Positions 1 to 8,041 of a stretch of 25,170 nucleotides of DNA are shown here, one piece after another (position 1 is the first letter of the stretch; each line of letters starts with the position of its first letter). The stretch comes from JBGTFE01 sp036403235 (lineage in GTDB: Bacteria; Acidobacteriota; Blastocatellia; Pyrinomonadales; Pyrinomonadaceae): the NCBI GenBank assembly GCA_036403235.1, contig DASWRI010000078.1, positions 1 through 25,170 on the forward strand. The letters are read 5' to 3'. A program made the position numbers and the translations under genes. A model generated the notes under the pieces. It saw only the letters and a program-made list of their open reading frames with translations, searched no databases and was not told the origin of the DNA.

Positions 1-1
1 C

Positions 2-3000
2 AACTTCGACACTTCCAATCTTTCCGTCTTTGGCCCGGCGAACAGCACGAGCATTTCCGTCCTTGATAAAGTTACTTTTGCCGACGGTTCATATACGAAG
101 TTCGACTATAACGGCTACGCTCAGGTTTATAAAACCAGCAATTACGCACAGAATGACGGTTTGCTGAATTATACGTGGCGAAATATCGAAACTCCGTCCT
201 CGAATCAAACCGATTGCCCACGTTTTACACAAACCAAAACAAAAATCGCCAATTTCAATCTCGACCAATACGGCGCTGCCCAGGAAATCGTTTATAACAA
301 CTCAATCACAACGAATCAAAGCTACTCTCTACCCGACAGCATATCGGGAACAGCGACAAAGATTGAAATGTCGATGGATAACGACCCATACAGCTCTGTT
401 ACAAAAATATTTGTCGGAAGTTCCGGCTGGAATGAAGGCTTGCCGATTGCTACTGAAGATTGGGCGACGGAAAACAGCACTTCGAGCAGAAAGCGTTGGA
501 CTTGGACAAATTGGACGCAGGACGACATTACGAAAAGCTACATCGTCAATCCGCGAGTGACCGAAACAAGAGTCGGCGATACGACAAATACAAAGAAAAC
601 ACAGGTCGATTATTATTTGCAAACAGGAACGAATATCTCAACTTACGGTTTAACTAAAGAAGTAAGAGTTTACGATGCAAATTTATCGACTGTGCTGAAA
701 ACAGCTAAAGCCGAATACATTATGGATACGGCTTATACTTCAAGAAGAATCATCGGTTTGCCGTCGAAAAGCGAGCTTTATGAAGGAACCAGCACCTTGA
801 TGTCAAAAGTTACCTATGCTTATGACGAAGGCAATTTCAGTGATACCACGCTTTCGCAGAATATCTCGCCTATTCAGCACAACGACAACAATTATTCATC
901 GAGTTTTATTACCGGCAGAGGAAATTTAACCAGTACAACCAGATGGGACGTCAATTATCCGACGACTTCAAGCGCTGCCGTTACAGCAAGCGTCAAATAC
1001 AACACCGCAGGATTGCCTGTGGCACAGATTGACCCTTTGAGCAGAGCGGTTCAAATCAGTTATGCGGACAATTTCAACGACAGTAACAACAGTCGCAATA
1101 CCTATGCTTATCCCACAAAGATTATTGAGGCAGCCAATACGGACACAAACAATAATTATTCGCAGGTGAAATATCGTTTTGATATTGGCGCAAACGTCTG
1201 GGCGAAAAGTCCGAAGCCGACGGGAAATACGTCAGGCAAAGAAACGACCCGAGAGTTCGATTCAATCGGCAGACTTGAAAGGGAAACAATCGTCAATACC
1301 GATGCTTACACGCGTTATGAATATCCGACGAACGGCGTTCAGTCAAAAGTTTATTCGACCGTCATCGATACGAATAATAACGGAGCGGACAGCAGCGATG
1401 AAGTTCTCGCAGAGAGATGGACGGACGGCGCGGGCCGGGTGAGGATGAGCAAAACCGACAATCCCGGCAGCACGGGCGGTTACACGGGCGCAATCACCGA
1501 ATATGACATTCTCGGCCAAGTAAGGCGCGCCAGCGTGCCGACCGAGATTTCCGTCAATTCCACGACCAGCGAATGGACGCCCGCTGGCGACGATTCAAAC
1601 AGGGGCTGGCTCTGGACGTATCAAAAATATGACTGGAAGGGCAGAGTTACCAGAATCATCAATACGGACGGTTCGGATTCATCGACCTTAAACGATTCCG
1701 ACCAGTTGTTCAGCTACGACGGCTGCGGATGCGCGGGCGGACAGGTGACGACGATTGAAGGTGAATCGGTTCCGGTTCCCGGACAAACCTACTCGGCCAG
1801 AAGAAAGCAAAAGGTTTATGCCGACATCTTAGGCAGAATTTACAAAACCGAAATAATGAACTGGGATGGTTCGACCGTTTACACGACAAACGTCAATACC
1901 TATAACGGGCGCGACCAGATGACGAACACACGCCAATATGCCGGCACGACTTCGAGTTCGACTTATCAGGACGTGACGATGACCTACGACGGGCACGGGC
2001 GAATGAAGACGCGTCATTATCCGATTGAAGATGCGAATACCTACACTGCTTGGAACTATAACGCCGACGATTCGATTGATGACGTCACCGACCCGCGCGG
2101 CGCAACAACCAGCTTTACTTATAACTCCAGAGGCCTGGTTTCCGGCGTCGGTTACTCCGTGCCGACCGGTTCGGGAATTCCTGATCCATCCGATGTAAGT
2201 TTCACCTATGACGCGGTCGGAAACAGAACTCAGATGACCGACGGCGCGGGCACGACCGATTACGCTTATAACCAGTTGTCGCAGATAATTTCGGAGACGA
2301 AAGATTTCGCCGACACGCTGGCCGACGAGCCGACCAGCCATTATCAAATACAATACGCTTATAATTTATCGGGCGGCTTGAAATCCGTCACCGACCCGTT
2401 CGGTCAGGAAATTGACTACACGCAGGATAAAACCGGAAGATTGACGAAAGTTGACGGCAGCTCGTTCGGCACGGGAACGGGCGCAACCACGAGTTACGCG
2501 GACGGCATCAAATATCGTGCGTGGGGCGCGGTCAAAGAGCTGACTTATAAAACTGACGATAATGCGCTTGTTGCAATGCAGTATGATAATCGCTTCCGAG
2601 TCAGCCAGTATGAGGTGGACACGAGTGTAGTAAGTTCCGGCCATATGAAAAAAGCGACGTTTAGTTATAGTGCTGATTCACGCCCAAACACAATGACCGA
2701 CGTTGAGCATTCTGAGTTTAATCGGACATTTCAATACGACCACATCGGACGATTGACCAGCAATACTTTCGGCACTTCAACCGTGACGCCTTATACACAG
2801 ACAAATACTTATGACTCATTCTCTCAATTAACGGGTCGCAACACGACGCACTGGTATGCGAACAATCAGTTTACTTCTACCTTTACCAACGGCAGAGAAT
2901 CGACGAGCGGCATTTTGGGAACGACTTATGATGCTGCGGGCAATCAGACGAATACGGGCAGCCGGGGTGACAGCACGTATCAAACAAGAGAGTATGACGC

Positions 3001-4441
3001 GGCAAATCGCGTGAAAGCATTTGTCTCCAACGGCAAGAGGCGCACAGGTAGGTTTAATTACATTACGTCTAAAATTAGATTGACGCAGGACTACGACGGC
3101 GACGGTCATCGGCTTAAACAAACCGAAGCCGTCTGGAACAACAGCACAACAGGATGGGTGGATACGAAAACAAGCTATCAACTCTGGTCAACCGTTCTGG
3201 GAAGTTATCTGTCGGAGATGACGCAGACGGGGAAGAAATCAAAGACGAAGGTCTTCGCAGGCGGCGCGGTCATCGCCGAACAGGTCAGAAAGCCGGGAGC
3301 AAGCACGGATATCGACGCGGTCGAATGGATACACGCCGACCCGGTGTCGGGCAGCACGACCAGAGTCGGTAAGGAGGGAGCGGAGTATTATCGAACCGAG
3401 TACGAGCCGCTGGGCAGTCAGGAAGTTCATACGGCGGGAGACGAGGAAGATTACCCGGAGCCGACGACGCCGACCGAGTGGGCCGGATATAAAGCCGACG
3501 ACCCGCAGTGGCAATGCGAGATTGCAGCACATACAGGGTTTCCCCTGCCTGTTCAATGTGAATTAGCCGAGCAGGCTTCTTTGGAGTATGAGATTACATC
3601 TAAGGAAACGGGAAATGCGAGTCATATATCTAACGAAAATGGTTCTGGCTCGTCGGCATCCGGCACAGCAGGGGATAATATGCCGGTTGATTCGACCTCA
3701 ACCAGTAAACCGCAGGAAAATGTCGGTTCGGAGGAAGTTGTTCCTCAGTCTTCAATTCCTAGTCAAGATGGCAAACGACAGCCACCAAAACTTAAAATAG
3801 GGAGAAAATTAACCAAAGAGGAGTTAGATGTAAAACGAAAGATAGCTGCAACAGGAATATTTGATAATGAGGGTGAACAGCAACAAGTATTTGATGATAA
3901 AATACCTGGCATAAAAGACGCATCTTATGAGGGGAAACAAAAAATAGATGCGAGATTACCGTCCAATCTAAGAGACCAGGTCGCCAAAGTAGATGAGGAT
4001 GTAAATTGTAGGGCTTTTGTTAAGTTATTACTTGACCAACTGAAAAATCTTAAGCAGGATTATAGATCTACCAGCTTATTGAGAATTTTCGACAGTGTTT
4101 TGGTTTTTGAGGTAAATTCGAAACAGGCCGATCCTAAAAGAGTGGGCTCGGGAGCGGTATCTGCTAGACAAGGGGCAGCGGGATATGTATGGTATTCGAC
4201 CGTAAGAACCCAGCAATTAAACAATACACTGGGAGAATTAATTCATCTAGCCAGAGCAGGTGATGATAAATATACGGATGCAATTTTGGATAAAGCCGTT
4301 AAAGCAATTATTGGTGATAAGACGTTTTATAATATAACACAGGAGCAAAAAAAAGCTGGTAAGGAGGTCAGCGCCGGTGTTGTTGCTCACTGGGTAATGT
4401 CAACTGCTTGTACAACGGCAATGGAAAACGCCTTAAAATAA
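2..4441 (+). CDS. RHS/YD-repeat protein, 3' part (5' end outside window)
   Basis: The frame is open from base 2, so the gene starts upstream; the first in-window start codon (TTG at 161) is not a real start. The body consists of YD repeats (many YDxxGR, YNxxxQ and DPxGxxxxxxY units), the wrapping shell typical of RHS proteins that export or encapsulate a C-terminal effector. A CGC motif sits at 1724-1732 (GCGCAGG). The core ends near the STTRV...EYEPLGS segment (about 3350-3420), but the usual YxxxxGRFxSPD and DPSG motifs are missing, so the core end is divergent. A low-complexity Ser/Gly/Thr linker (about 3580-3770) leads to an AT-richer C-terminal domain of roughly 200 residues with a GELIHLARAG segment (4232-4261), which resembles HELIHLAG-type zinc peptidases with the first His lost. 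Followed 41 nt later by a small secreted protein gene. RHS assignment is firm; the tip function is inferred. Confidence 0.88.
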   Translation, partial: NFDTSNLSVFGPANSTSISVLDKVTFADGSYTKFDYNGYAQVYKTSNYAQNDGLLNYTWRNIETPSSNQTDCPRFTQTKTKIANFNLDQYGAAQEIVYNNSITTNQSYSLPDSISGTATKIEMSMDNDPYSSVTKIFVGSSGWNEGLPIATEDWATENSTSSRKRWTWTNWTQDDITKSYIVNPRVTETRVGDTTNTKKTQVDYYLQTGTNISTYGLTKEVRVYDANLSTVLKTAKAEYIMDTAYTSRRIIGLPSKSELYEGTSTLMSKVTYAYDEGNFSDTTLSQNISPIQHNDNNYSSSFITGRGNLTSTTRWDVNYPTTSSAAVTASVKYNTAGLPVAQIDPLSRAVQISYADNFNDSNNSRNTYAYPTKIIEAANTDTNNNYSQVKYRFDIGANVWAKSPKPTGNTSGKETTREFDSIGRLERETIVNTDAYTRYEYPTNGVQSKVYSTVIDTNNNGADSSDEVLAERWTDGAGRVRMSKTDNPGSTGGYTGAITEYDILGQVRRASVPTEISVNSTTSEWTPAGDDSNRGWLWTYQKYDWKGRVTRIINTDGSDSSTLNDSDQLFSYDGCGCAGGQVTTIEGESVPVPGQTYSARRKQKVYADILGRIYKTEIMNWDGSTVYTTNVNTYNGRDQMTNTRQYAGTTSSSTYQDVTMTYDGHGRMKTRHYPIEDANTYTAWNYNADDSIDDVTDPRGATTSFTYNSRGLVSGVGYSVPTGSGIPDPSDVSFTYDAVGNRTQMTDGAGTTDYAYNQLSQIISETKDFADTLADEPTSHYQIQYAYNLSGGLKSVTDPFGQEIDYTQDKTGRLTKVDGSSFGTGTGATTSYADGIKYRAWGAVKELTYKTDDNALVAMQYDNRFRVSQYEVDTSVVSSGHMKKATFSYSADSRPNTMTDVEHSEFNRTFQYDHIGRLTSNTFGTSTVTPYTQTNTYDSFSQLTGRNTTHWYANNQFTSTFTNGRESTSGILGTTYDAAGNQTNTGSRGDSTYQTREYDAANRVKAFVSNGKRRTGRFNYITSKIRLTQDYDGDGHRLKQTEAVWNNSTTGWVDTKTSYQLWSTVLGSYLSEMTQTGKKSKTKVFAGGAVIAEQVRKPGASTDIDAVEWIHADPVSGSTTRVGKEGAEYYRTEYEPLGSQEVHTAGDEEDYPEPTTPTEWAGYKADDPQWQCEIAAHTGFPLPVQCELAEQASLEYEITSKETGNASHISNENGSGSSASGTAGDNMPVDSTSTSKPQENVGSEEVVPQSSIPSQDGKRQPPKLKIGRKLTKEELDVKRKIAATGIFDNEGEQQQVFDDKIPGIKDASYEGKQKIDARLPSNLRDQVAKVDEDVNCRAFVKLLLDQLKNLKQDYRSTSLLRIFDSVLVFEVNSKQADPKRVGSGAVSARQGAAGYVWYSTVRTQQLNNTLGELIHLARAGDDKYTDAILDKAVKAIIGDKTFYNITQEQKKAGKEVSAGVVAHWVMSTACTTAMENALK

Positions 4442-4482
4442 GGTTGACAGCGTAAATAAAAATACTTCAAAGATATTTAGTT

Positions 4483-5028
4483 ATGAGAGTAGAAAATTTG
4501 CTTCGTGTTATATTCAGCTTAATCTTGGTTATTGTATTATCTAGTAACTTTTATACACAGTCGTCTCTCAGCTTGGATTATTGGCTCAAAATCACTCCGC
4601 TCAAGAACAATAAAGAAAGCGTTGAGAATATGTTTTTGAAGGGGCGAGAAGGAATAAATAATAAATATATTGTTTCCTATGATGCTTATTATGGTGTAGC
4701 ACTCGTGGAGTATTCAACAGGTGATTGTAAAGACGGAATCGTGAAATTATGGAATGTTCCTGAATGGACAGTGATTGAGGTAACATATTTAACACAAGAC
4801 GATCCACCTAAATTAAAAGGTCTATTAAAAGATTTAGGAAACTATAAAACCAGAACGGCCGGTGACCAAACTGATCAGGTTGAGTATTATAACGAAAAAA
4901 TGGGTATTTCAATTACTTATAGTTTAACGACGAAAACAGTGATGGAAATCAGCGTCAAGCCTTCTTTTACACAAAGGGAAAAATACGATTGTAGTTTAGT
5001 CAAGCAGAAGAAAAAACCAAAAAATTAA
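4483..5028 (+). CDS. Secreted protein of unknown function downstream of RHS gene
   Basis: 181 residues. A hydrophobic N-terminus (residues about 7-22, LRVIFSLILVIVLSSN) reads as a signal peptide, possibly an uncleaved anchor. The mature part starts with a LDYWLKITPLKNNKESVENM segment, which resembles a recurrent acidobacterial family of secreted proteins opening with a 'PLxSTxxDVExLLG' motif; a GxVKLWNVPxWTV segment and a conserved-looking Cys near the end (YDCS) also fit. I know no function for that family. It lies 41 nt after the RHS stop, on the same strand, with AT-rich base use like the RHS tip. It could be the partner or immunity protein of that tip, but only position supports this. No good Shine-Dalgarno sequence is visible before the ATG. 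Confidence 0.7.
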   Translation: MRVENLLRVIFSLILVIVLSSNFYTQSSLSLDYWLKITPLKNNKESVENMFLKGREGINNKYIVSYDAYYGVALVEYSTGDCKDGIVKLWNVPEWTVIEVTYLTQDDPPKLKGLLKDLGNYKTRTAGDQTDQVEYYNEKMGISITYSLTTKTVMEISVKPSFTQREKYDCSLVKQKKKPKN

Positions 5029-5163
5029 GATGAAATTTGCAAGACAAAAAGTATAAAGATACATTAATGCAAATCAGTAGTAGAAAAGACAGATAAATAT
5101 CTTGAATTTATCAAAATGCGCCTAACTAACACGCGTAAGCCGAACAATTGTCGAATCAATTAA

Positions 5164-5310
5164 GAAGTATTCCTAGTCGCAGCCGCCAGAAAAGTATTCG
5201 AAAAGTTTGTCGAAGATGTCAAGCTCACTCCAAAAAACATAAAAATTGAGTTTTTTGGCGGTCAGGAGAACCATTCTACTTTTGAATTGAAAGGAGTGTT
5301 TAAAATGTAG
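5164..5310 (+). pseudogene. Open fragment without start codon, possible decayed gene end
   Basis: A 48-codon open stretch runs from just after TAA (5161-5163) to TAG (5308-5310). It reads like real protein (RKVFEKFVEDVKLTPKN, then IKIEFFGGQENHSTFELKG) but has no start codon. It ends directly at the left edge of the tRNA-Asp/integrase repeat. The second repeat copy has a comparable ending (15065-15078, ...VLKM stop), so this may be the last piece of a gene belonging to the integrated element. I do not recognise the family. The rest of 5029-5400 shows no gene. Confidence 0.3.
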
Positions 5311-5345
5311 CCCGAAATGTGCCCAAAAACCTCCGCATAAATAAA

Positions 5346-5369
5346 GCAACTATGCCGAAGCGTAGTTGC
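5346..5369 (-). terminator. UUCG-loop terminator behind integrase fragment A
   Basis: On the minus strand a 10-bp stem (GCAACTACGC with GCATAGTTGC, one G-T pair) closes a TTCG tetraloop flanked by C and G, the very stable cUUCGg form, followed by TTTATTTATG. It lies about 34 nt after the minus-strand stop of the integrase fragment. The identical hairpin recurs at 15111-15134 behind the second integrase fragment, which supports its role as integrase terminator. Confidence 0.7.
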
Positions 5370-5402
5370 TAATGTTTTGTTAAATACTGAAAAGACTCAT
5401 GT

Positions 5403-5717
5403 TTAAGCCAAATCTGGAACGCAGAATTTTAATCTGTCATGTTGGAGGTCGCGGGTTCGAGCCCCGTCGGCTCCGCCATTTACTTCTTTAGAATCAGCAG
5501 TTTCGAGTTTGTCCTCGGGACTGCTTTTCTCGTTTTCGGGCGATGTAGCCAAAAACGTGCCCATTCCTTCCAATTCATCCGCCAATTTACCCGCAATAAG
5601 TTCGGTAGTTTGCTGAGAAAATGATGGCGAAAGATGTTTGTAGCGTTCCAGTTCGTCGCTCCTGTGTCCGGTCATTTTCCGAATAATCGCGTCCGAAACG
5701 CCTTCGATAAATAGCAT
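5403..5717 (-). pseudogene. Tyrosine recombinase/integrase, C-terminal fragment A
   Basis: Only the last ~80 residues of the catalytic domain remain. MTGHRSDELERYKHLSP carries the H/W-box His (residue 18 from the ATG) and the nucleophilic Tyr (residue 26); the HxLR arginine box and everything before it are gone. The C-terminus ends GARTRDLQHDRLKF..., the well-known peptide produced when an integrase gene reads antisense through a tRNA. Here this is exactly the tRNA-Asp half at 5434-5478. The internal ATG is not a true start: the 5' side is joined to an ATPase fragment at about 5712-5730. The fragment cannot catalyse recombination. A closely similar fragment lies at 15168-15503. It is followed by its own UUCG terminator. 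Confidence 0.82.
5434..5478 (+). pseudogene. tRNA-Asp(GTC) 3' half, attachment-site remnant A
   Basis: The 3' half of a tRNA starts at the anticodon loop (CTGTCAT, anticodon GTC at 5436-5438). It continues through the 3' anticodon strand and variable loop, a T-arm (stem GCGGG/CCCGT around loop TTCGAGC), the acceptor 3' strand CGGCTCC, discriminator G and encoded CCA (5476-5478). The matching 5' half is absent: no D-arm and no GGAGCCG nearby. A tRNA 3' half overlapping an integrase 3' end is the expected structure of an att site. Confidence 0.72.
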
Positions 5718-5729
5718 CGTGTATGAGCG

Positions 5730-6158
5730 TTATGCAGGACGATTGATAATCGCAGGCAAATATTTCTGAATGACCGGGGTTTCGGATGCGTCCTTTGAGC
5801 CGAACAGGATTCTGATCATATCCATCACGTTGGCAACGGTCGCTTCCTTGTACTTTTCGTGAAAGGGCTGAGTGCAAGTGATTTTATCAAGATGCGGGTC
5901 AATCAGACAGACTTTTTCGTGACCTTCCTGAATACAGAATTTCAGGATATTGTAAGCGATCTCGGCACGATCGGTCGGGTCGAGCAGACAGACGCCGTTG
6001 TCCCGGCGAATATCTTCCCTGATTAAATACTCGATGAATTTTGATTTGCCTTCGCCGGTCGTGCCTAAGATATGGCAGTGGTCGATGCGCTCTTCTTCGG
6101 AGATCAGCAGTTCGCCGTCCACGCCCTTGCCTGGATCCGTCAGGACTTCAAGCCTCGA
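5730..6158 (-). pseudogene. Conjugation-type (TraG/VirD4/VirB4-like) ATPase, truncated at both ends
   Basis: The fragment contains an ATP-binding start, ISEEERIDHCHILGTTGEGK, with a Walker A motif (GTTGEGKS), then LIREDIRRDNGVCLLDPTD, as in FtsK/HerA/TraG-type DNA-transfer ATPases. The first start-like codon is GTG at 6122, but the frame stays open to 6158, where it abuts plus-strand RHS tip sequence. At the other end the frame stops (TAA 5730-5732). A one-base shift would continue it as VLHNAHT, giving YLPAII..VLHNAHT, before the sequence becomes integrase. So it has lost its N-terminus, the Walker B half and later motifs, and probably carries a frameshift. It is a relic of a conjugative or integrative element. 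The exact subfamily is not resolved. Confidence 0.65.
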
Positions 6159-6886
6159 CTACTCCTACTCCACCCGAAGATGAGCCGGCAAAAACATATG
6201 AAAATTCAGTTTTCTGCGGCGAATGTTGGTATCACTATTCATTTGATGGGGAAAGATTTCTAACTGATCAGCAATTTCATGATTTTGCCGATGATGCCAG
6301 AGACTGGCTAAAACGTAAGCTAATTACTTACAAAGATTCTGATTATAGAAATTTTGATTACACAACTTTATCGGATCACGATGTGGTCGGTTTATATGAT
6401 ATGGTTGTGGCTGATATTAAAGCGGGAAATTTTGCTTATGATAAGCCTGAAAATGTTCCGCTTGAAATAATGGCGACCGTTCAGGACGTTGCTGACATTG
6501 TTCGACAAAGTAATTTGGGTAGGGATCCTGCTAAGAATGGCGGAAAATGGAACGGTGCGAAGAGTGCCGCTGAAACGCAAACTGGCCTCAAATTAGAACA
6601 AAAACTTGGTCAGCAAATAACTCGCGATCCGTCAGGCGCGGGAGACTGGATCGATAAGGCCGGTAAAATTTATGATGCAGTCGGTTCTGATCTTACAAGA
6701 AGATATTTTGGTAATGGCAAACTATTTTTTGCTTCAATCAAAAATCATCTGATAAATAAGACAAATGTAGATTTCATTGTTGTAGATATTGCTAAACTTT
6801 CAAAACGTCAACAACGTAAGGTAGTTAGTTACATTAACTCATTACAGAATAATTTAAGGGATAGAATAATTACTTTTAGAAAATAG
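6131..6886 (+). CDS. Orphan RHS C-terminal tip (putative toxin domain), 5'-truncated
   Basis: The frame becomes RHS-like at 6131 with LDPSGLQ followed by a Thr/Pro linker (STTPTPPEDE). DPSG is the conserved end of the RHS core, also present in the second RHS gene here. The frame is open upstream to an ATG at 6041, but that part is antisense to the ATPase relic and is not RHS. About 250 residues remain: an N-terminal part (CGECWYHYSFDGERF), then AETQTGLKLEQKLG, GDWIDKAGKIYDAVG, and an end FIVVDIAKLSKRQQRKVVSYI resembling the C-termini of CdiA/RHS tip toxins with a restriction-endonuclease-like layout (Glu, Asp, then a beta-strand and helix). Nuclease activity is inference. Without shell or export signal it is probably a silent donor cassette. 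The candidate immunity gene follows 11 nt downstream. Confidence 0.62.
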   Translation: MDPSGLQASTTPTPPEDEPAKTYENSVFCGECWYHYSFDGERFLTDQQFHDFADDARDWLKRKLITYKDSDYRNFDYTTLSDHDVVGLYDMVVADIKAGNFAYDKPENVPLEIMATVQDVADIVRQSNLGRDPAKNGGKWNGAKSAAETQTGLKLEQKLGQQITRDPSGAGDWIDKAGKIYDAVGSDLTRRYFGNGKLFFASIKNHLINKTNVDFIVVDIAKLSKRQQRKVVSYINSLQNNLRDRIITFRK

Positions 6887-6897
6887 AGCAGAAATTT

Positions 6898-7221
6898 ATG
6901 TCCGGTGGAATTGCATTTAAATCTGGAGAAAGTTGGATTGCGGCGACTTGGGTGTTTAGTAGCATAATGGATTTCGCAAGGGAGTATATATCCAAGAAAT
7001 TATATCCAAATTTATATTCTGTAACGACTTGGGAAGAAAATCCTATACACTTTATTCTTATTGAGGAATTGTCAAAAGATGAAGAAAGAATATTCTATGA
7101 TTCATTAAAAAAAGGCTTTGAAGATGCGGTTAAAAATGACGGCGAAGGATTCGCCGACAGAACATATTATTTAAATTTTATCGAAAGGTATAAAGAATTA
7201 CTTGAAATGCTACCCTCATAA
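6898..7221 (+). CDS. Putative immunity protein for the orphan RHS tip
   Basis: 107 residues, no signal peptide and no membrane segment; acidic (many Glu/Asp, e.g. EELSKDEERIFYDSLKKGFE). It starts 11 nt after the stop of the RHS tip on the same strand, the usual position and size for a polymorphic-toxin immunity gene, and shares its AT-rich base use. The N-terminus (MSGGIAFKSGESWIAATWVF) is distinctive, but I cannot name the family. A cytoplasmic immunity protein would fit a toxin acting in the cytoplasm. The role is inferred from position; only the ORF itself is directly seen. No strong Shine-Dalgarno sequence precedes the ATG. A terminator-like hairpin lies about 250 nt downstream. Confidence 0.6.
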   Translation: MSGGIAFKSGESWIAATWVFSSIMDFAREYISKKLYPNLYSVTTWEENPIHFILIEELSKDEERIFYDSLKKGFEDAVKNDGEGFADRTYYLNFIERYKELLEMLPS

Positions 7222-7474
7222 AGCAAAGAAAATGATTAGTCTTTGAAAATAAGATAGTGCACTTAGTAATATAAAGAATGGCAAATGGCAATAAATTAAA
7301 CAATGAAATAATTATGCGCCGGTAACGGTCGCCGAGGATAGCCAAAGAGTTTTCGAAAGCACTTTCAAAAATCCTTAATCATTTCCAGCGTGAAATTTCT
7401 CTTTTAGAGATTTAATAATACTTATATATAAAGAGAAAAACTTTCTAAAAAACCAGTCTTAAAAAGTGTAGTTT

Positions 7475-7505
7475 AAAAGACATGGCGAAAATCGTGTCTT
7501 TTTTT
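7475..7505 (+). terminator. Rho-independent terminator
   Basis: AAAAGACA (7475-7482) pairs with TGTCTTTT (7495-7502), extendable by a T-G and a G-C pair, with a small A-rich loop and a run of seven T from 7499. It probably ends transcription from the tip/immunity pair upstream. Confidence 0.6.
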
Positions 7506-7776
7506 ATGTCTCATTAGATAATTCTCAAATCGCCTTAAAGTTTCGGAGACGCGTCTTGGTAGGTCGTAGTGATGAAATCAGCAGAGCAGCGAGCGCAAGA
7601 GCAAAGCGACGAACACCTTTCCGGACACAAAAAACGGAGCCCTTGATCGGGACACTGCAGAATCGATAGCAACACGTCGCCTTCTAAAGCATCGGGTAAA
7701 AGTTTTGACTTTTATCCGGCATTCGGTTCAGATGCAACCTTGGCCGAATCAGAATGTTTTCGTGACATGAGAACCT

Positions 7777-7833
7777 ATGAAAAAGAATCTAATCTTTGCG
7801 ACAGCCTTGATTGCCGGATTTCGCTGGAGTTAG
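7777..7833 (+). pseudogene. Broken ORF resembling a signal-peptide start
   Basis: ATG at 7777 opens MKKNLIFATALIAGFRWS and then stops. The first 15 residues look like a Sec signal peptide (two Lys, then a hydrophobic stretch). A longer open frame continues in another phase from about 7811 (to 8029), as if a frameshift had broken a small exported protein. The continuation has no recognisable motif. Confidence 0.25.
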
Positions 7834-8005
7834 TGGTTCTCAGTATCATCGGCGGACGAAAAGAATTTGTTTGTTCACTGATGCTCCGCGAGGCATTTTC
7901 AAAGCCACGTTCGGCTTTCATAGCTTGCCGGAATTTGCGCTTGACTTATCACCTTCCGCTCTGATAATCTGCAAGCGTTTACCAAAAAAATATCAGGAGA
8001 AAAAT

Positions 8006-8041
8006 ACTTCCCACGAGTTTTTCCTATAGTTTGTGGGAAGT
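8006..8041. repeat. Hairpin-forming inverted repeat
   Basis: ACTTCCCAC (8006-8014) and GTGGGAAGT (8033-8041) are perfect 9-bp complements separated by 18 nt. No T-run follows, so it is not a standard terminator. Function unknown. Confidence 0.5.

Noticed and set aside
5439..5624. Plus-strand ORF starting MLEVAGSSPVGSA and its counterpart at 15207 (MEVAGSSPAGSA)
   Set aside because: These are translations of the tRNA-Asp half itself, a common annotation artefact, antisense to the integrase fragments.
6041..6130. ATG at 6041 as the true start of the RHS tip gene
   Set aside because: Residues 1-30 from that start are antisense to the Walker-A part of the ATPase relic and are Arg/Cys-rich nonsense; RHS similarity begins only at LDPSGL (6131).
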